DNA from: Pleurocapsa minor GSE-CHR-MK 17-07R | GTDB lineage: Bacteria > Chloroflexota > Anaerolineae > Aggregatilineales > Phototrophicaceae | DNA: 64,000 nucleotides | Direction: 5' to 3' | Assembly: GCA_019359125.1 (NCBI GenBank) | Contig: JAHHHY010000007.1 | Coordinates: forward strand, 23,355 to 87,354 | The notes under the pieces: generated by a model | What the model was told of the DNA's origin: nothing | Databases searched by the model: none | What the model saw: only the letters and a program-made list of their open reading frames with translations | Translations under genes and position numbers: made by a program | Part shown: positions 60,976 through 64,000 of the stretch, piece by piece | How the letters are laid out: each line of letters starts with the position of its first letter | How positions within the stretch are numbered: position 1 is the first letter of the stretch

Positions 60976-62898
60976 TTAGACGGGCGTGCCTGCCGGTTCG
61001 CTGTTCTCGCTCAGGCCATTCATCAGCTTCTCGAACGCGGCGCGGTCCAGCGTCTCGATTTCAATCAGCGTGGTGGCCAGCTCGTCCAGCTTGGCGCGAT
61101 GCTCGGTCAGCGTGGACTTGGCGCGCTGGTAAGCCGTCTGCAGGATGCGCTTGACTTCGTTGTCGATGTCTTCAGCGGCCTGTTCGCTGTAGTCGCGCTG
61201 TTCATACAGGTCGCGGCCCAGGAACAGCGATCCGCTGCCACCGCCAAATGCGCGCGGGCCCAGCATTTCGCTCATGCCAAACTGCGTCACCATCATGCGC
61301 GCGCGGGCCGTGGCCTGCTGCAGGTCATTGCTGGCGCCGGTGGTGAACTGGTTGAAGATGATTTCTTCAGCCGCACGGCCGCCCATCATGCCGGCGATTT
61401 CGTCTTCAAACTGCTCGCGGCTCTTGAGGAACACGTCCTCGTCGGGCAGGCTCATCACGTAGCCACCCGCACGTCCGCGCGGGATGATGGTGATCTTGTG
61501 CACCGGATTCGAGTTTTCCAGGAAGTGCTGCACCACCGCGTGGCCAGCCTCGTGGAAGGCGATCTTGCGCTTCTCGCTCTCGCTCATCACGCGGGTCTTG
61601 CGTTCCGGCCCCATGATGACGCGCTCCATGCTTTCCTGGATTTCGCTCATGCCGATGGTCTTCTTGTTACGGCGGGCTGCCAGAATCGCCGCTTCGTTGA
61701 CCAGGTTTTCCAGGTCAGCACCGCTGAAGCCGGGGGTGATGCGCGCAATCGTCTCGATTTCCACATCCGGGGCGATCGGCTTGCCCTTGGTGTGCACCTT
61801 CAGGATTTCGGCGCGGCCCTTCACATCCGGGTTGTCCATGATGACCTTGCGGTCAAAGCGGCCGGGACGCAGCAGCGCCGGGTCGAGGATGTCGGGGCGG
61901 TTGGTGGCCGCGATGATAATCACGTTGGTGCCCTGTTCGAAACCGTCCATCTCGACGAGGATCTGGTTCAGGGTCTGTTCGCGTTCGTCATGACCGCCGC
62001 CCAGGCCGGCCCCACGGTGACGGCCCACAGCGTCGATTTCGTCGACGAAGATGATGGCCGGGGCTTCCGTCTTGGCGCGCTCGAACAGGTCGCGCACGCG
62101 GCTGGCGCCCACGCCGACGAACATTTCGACGAATTCCGAGCCGGAGATGCTGAAGAAGGGCACGCCCGCTTCACCAGCCACAGCACGCGCCATCAGGGTC
62201 TTGCCGGTGCCCGGAGGGCCAACCATCAGCACGCCCTTGGGGATGCGCGCACCGAGGCGGATGAACTTGTCCGGTTCTTTCAGGAATTCGACCACTTCGG
62301 CCAGTTCCTGCTTGGCTTCCTCGCTGCCGGCCACGTCCGCAAAGGTGACCTGCGGGCGCTCCATATCACGCACGACGCGGGCCCGGCTGCGGCCAAAGCT
62401 CATCGCCTGGTCCTGGCTGCCACGCACGCTGCGCATCATACGCCACAGCAGCCACACGATGATGAGCGTGGGCACCACGGCGATGAGAAGCTGCACGATG
62501 AAGCCGGTCGTGTTGTCGCCCTGCTGCTCGCTGAACTGAATGGCGGCCAGCGCGCTGGGAGACACGCCAAAGGCCTCCAGATAAATCAGCAGGTTGGTCT
62601 CGCGTTCCTTATAGTAGTAGCCGCTGGTTCCATTGCGGAAGACGATGAAGACGTCATTGCCGCCGCGGATGGTGACTTCGGCCACGTTGCCTTCGTCAAT
62701 CTGCGCCGCGAGCTGGTCCAGCGTGAGCCGGTTGCCACGGGGCATACTGTTGGGCTGGCCGAAGATGATGATGAACAGCACCAGGACGACGACGCCCAGG
62801 ACAATCCAGAGGCGCTGCGCGTTCCTGTTTGCGAACGGCGAATTGCCGCCGCCGTTGTTTGAATCTTTGTTATTGGAAGAATCCGGCTTGTTATTCAC
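60976..62898 (-). CDS. ftsH: ATP-dependent zinc metalloprotease FtsH
   Basis: A 640-residue membrane protease. An N-terminal Asn/Ser-rich segment leads to helix 1 ('[18 protein letters not shown]'), a periplasmic domain of about 75 residues, and helix 2. The AAA module has Walker A 'GPPGTGKT', Walker B '[11 protein letters not shown]' and the SRH '[20 protein letters not shown]'. The protease site is '[13 protein letters not shown]' (HEAGH). It extracts and degrades membrane and short-lived cytoplasmic proteins. The length is normal. It is divergent from the FHA gene. Confidence 0.97.
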   Translation of the reverse strand: MNNKPDSSNNKDSNNGGGNSPFANRNAQRLWIVLGVVVLVLFIIIFGQPNSMPRGNRLTLDQLAAQIDEGNVAEVTIRGGNDVFIVFRNGTSGYYYKERETNLLIYLEAFGVSPSALAAIQFSEQQGDNTTGFIVQLLIAVVPTLIIVWLLWRMMRSVRGSQDQAMSFGRSRARVVRDMERPQVTFADVAGSEEAKQELAEVVEFLKEPDKFIRLGARIPKGVLMVGPPGTGKTLMARAVAGEAGVPFFSISGSEFVEMFVGVGASRVRDLFERAKTEAPAIIFVDEIDAVGRHRGAGLGGGHDEREQTLNQILVEMDGFEQGTNVIIIAATNRPDILDPALLRPGRFDRKVIMDNPDVKGRAEILKVHTKGKPIAPDVEIETIARITPGFSGADLENLVNEAAILAARRNKKTIGMSEIQESMERVIMGPERKTRVMSESEKRKIAFHEAGHAVVQHFLENSNPVHKITIIPRGRAGGYVMSLPDEDVFLKSREQFEDEIAGMMGGRAAEEIIFNQFTTGASNDLQQATARARMMVTQFGMSEMLGPRAFGGGSGSLFLGRDLYEQRDYSEQAAEDIDNEVKRILQTAYQRAKSTLTEHRAKLDELATTLIEIETLDRAAFEKLMNGLSENSEPAGTPV

Positions 62899-63267
62899 AA
62901 CAAGACAACTCCAGACTGATGAACGATGTGGGATATCGGTGACATTGAGGATGCGTCGGTTTGACGAATGCGTGGTGTCATAGCGCCCTGATTATACGTC
63001 ATTATACGCCCGCGGCTATAAAATCCTCATTAGAGGGTCCTGCCAAACTGCTGAGTATCTGCGCTGCGCCCGTCGGCCTGCCCAAACGGTCAGGGTGCAG
63101 CCACGTGCTGGCAGGGCATCGGCCTGCGCTGGCCTGTACTCTCCATCCGGCTGGTGAGTTTCTTATGAAATCTCGCGTATGTTAACGCAACAGAATAGTT
63201 TATGCCGTGCTACAATATGGGGTGTATTCATAGCGTTTGTAATGCACTCATTTCGACTGGGGTAGAC
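62899..63267. other. Gene-free region between ftsH and FHA gene
   Basis: This 369-bp divergent intergenic region holds no ORF with credible coding character. TACAAT at 63211-63216 is a possible -10 element for the FHA gene, but no convincing -35 is seen. No RNA structure was recognised. Confidence 0.5.
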
Positions 63268-63774
63268 ATGATCGACTGCCCGTGTGGGAAGCACAAGATT
63301 TCCCCCGCGACCAAGATTTGCCCGTACTGCGGCGAGCTGGTCATCAAACCGAAGCACACAGCGACGCGCGCCCTGGGCGATGCGGATGATGAAGACACCA
63401 TTCCTCGCTGGGGCACAGCGCGCCTGACCGGGCGCATGAGCCTGGTGCTGCGTGTGCGTGGCGCCGACCGCAAGTTCATCTATGATCCGACCGAAATTAC
63501 CACGCTGGTGATCGGCCGCAAGGACCCGGATACCGGCGAAGTGCCGGAAATCGACCTGAGCGAAAATCAGGCCGGCGAGCTGGGCGTCTCGCGCAAGCAC
63601 GCCTCAATCGTGCGCAAAGACAGCGCCTCGCTGCAGCTGGTGGATCGCGGCAGCCCGAACGGCACCTACCTCAACGGCCAGCGCCTGATTCCCAATCAGC
63701 CGCGCATCCTGCGCGACGGTGACGAAATCCGCCTGGGCAAGCTGGTGCTGCTGGTCTTTTTTGAGAGAACTTAA
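63268..63774 (+). CDS. Zinc-ribbon and FHA domain protein
   Basis: ATG 63268 (MIDCPCGKHKI) gives 168 residues. A short zinc ribbon has two Cys pairs (CPC and CPYC). A linker of about 40 residues leads to an FHA domain: 'LVIGRKDPDTGEVPEIDL', 'GVSRKHASIVRKD', 'DRGSPNGTYLNGQRL' and 'LRDGDEIRLGKLVLLVFF'. All core FHA residues (GR, SRxH, NGT) are present, so it should bind phospho-threonine peptides. The Ser/Thr kinase at 24802 or another kinase could produce the ligand. Confidence 0.92.
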   Translation: MIDCPCGKHKISPATKICPYCGELVIKPKHTATRALGDADDEDTIPRWGTARLTGRMSLVLRVRGADRKFIYDPTEITTLVIGRKDPDTGEVPEIDLSENQAGELGVSRKHASIVRKDSASLQLVDRGSPNGTYLNGQRLIPNQPRILRDGDEIRLGKLVLLVFFERT

Positions 63775-63778
63775 AGGA

Positions 63779-64000
63779 AAGTACTGAGTACTGAGTGCTG
63801 AGCAATGAGTGAAGGATGAGGAGAGGCGTCAAAGTGGGTATGGCAACGAGTGTATGCCCATGTACCATATTCCCAGCACTCAGCACTCAGCACTCAGCAC
63901 TCAGCACTCAGCACTCAGCACTCAGCACTCAGCACTCAGCACTCAGCACTCAGCACTCAGCACTCAGCACTCAGCACTCAGCACTCAGCACTCAGCACTC
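63779..64000. repeat. Inverted pair of heptamer arrays, AGTGCTG/CAGCACT, running off window end
   Basis: A short forward array (about 63780-63812) reads AGTACTG, AGTACTG, AGTGCTG, AGCAATG and so on. After about 60 bp of unrelated sequence the reverse array CAGCACT starts at 63874. It continues without a mismatch for 18 units to the last base. The layout equals that of the element at 48657 with a different heptamer. Confidence 0.9.

Noticed and set aside
60901-62862. 653-residue plus-strand ORF opposite ftsH
   Set aside because: It is the mirror of a certain ftsH gene in GC-rich DNA; its translation is His/Ala/Gln-rich without any domain, as expected of an antisense frame.
63874-64000. CRISPR array at the window end
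   Set aside because: The repeat unit is only 7 bp and strictly tandem with no spacers, so it is a simple tandem repeat, not CRISPR.

Overview
The window looks like chromosomal DNA of a bacterium of the phylum Chloroflexota, probably an Anaerolineae-type heterotroph. This is an inference from gene style, not from a marker gene. It is GC-rich, with ABC sugar and amino-acid uptake systems, a Ser/Thr kinase fused to a TolB-like propeller, WD40 and pre-peptidase C-terminal type secreted proteins with Pro/Thr-rich linkers, a T-box ahead of pheS, and many short palindromic intergenic elements. No prophage, IS transposase, CRISPR array, rRNA or tRNA was seen.

Layout. 1-2.4 kb: end of a WD40 protein, then a glutamine-dependent NAD+ synthetase split into two overlapping genes. 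2.5-7 kb: a minus-strand sugar ABC importer. 7.1-8.2 kb: a secreted ScyD-like propeller, divergent from a second sugar importer (8.5-12.4 kb). 12.7-13.9 kb: a glycosyltransferase. 14-17.6 kb: a probable copper module, made of a DeoR-type HTH fused to a NosL-like domain, a secreted protein and a CopC-CopD-PCuAC fusion. 17.6-22.1 kb: a Nudix hydrolase, PIN-TRAM protein, HerA-like ATPase and TauE exporter. 22.3-27.6 kb: a NarL-type two-component pair, a Ser/Thr kinase and a GntR regulator. 27.7-29 kb: cysM behind a cysteine-codon leader peptide and nested terminator. 29-31.8 kb: a secreted Cys-rich protein and a cupin. 31.8-36.2 kb: T-box, pheS and pheT, with an antisense gene between the two. 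36.5-40.3 kb: a lipoprotein, fabI, a 2-hydroxyacid dehydrogenase and rsmA. 40.3-44.3 kb: two DUF4139 paralogues and a repeat protein. 44.4-49.6 kb: an orphan, a P450, then marR with a DrrAB-type exporter. 49.7-55.7 kb: an Aap-type amino-acid importer lacking its binding protein, and a membrane protein. 55.8-59.5 kb: GMC oxidoreductase, lspA, an esterase and DUF1232. 59.7-64 kb: HtrA, FtsH, a zinc-ribbon FHA protein and a heptamer repeat array.

Most notable observations: (1) a leader ORF with five consecutive Cys codons, starting at the predicted transcription start and followed by a nested terminator before cysM, which looks like a cysteine-sensing attenuator; (2) a DeoR-HTH/NosL fusion whose own promoter is bracketed by near-perfect inverted 15-bp arms, next to a copper-handling fusion protein; (3) intergenic elements built of degenerate 7-bp repeats arranged as facing inverted arrays; (4) ABC permeases in three systems carrying unusual inserted extracytoplasmic segments.

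Gene starts were moved from the ORF-track start where a Shine-Dalgarno sequence, a signal peptide or a promoter position argued for an internal start. All functional names come from motif reading by eye; no search was run.
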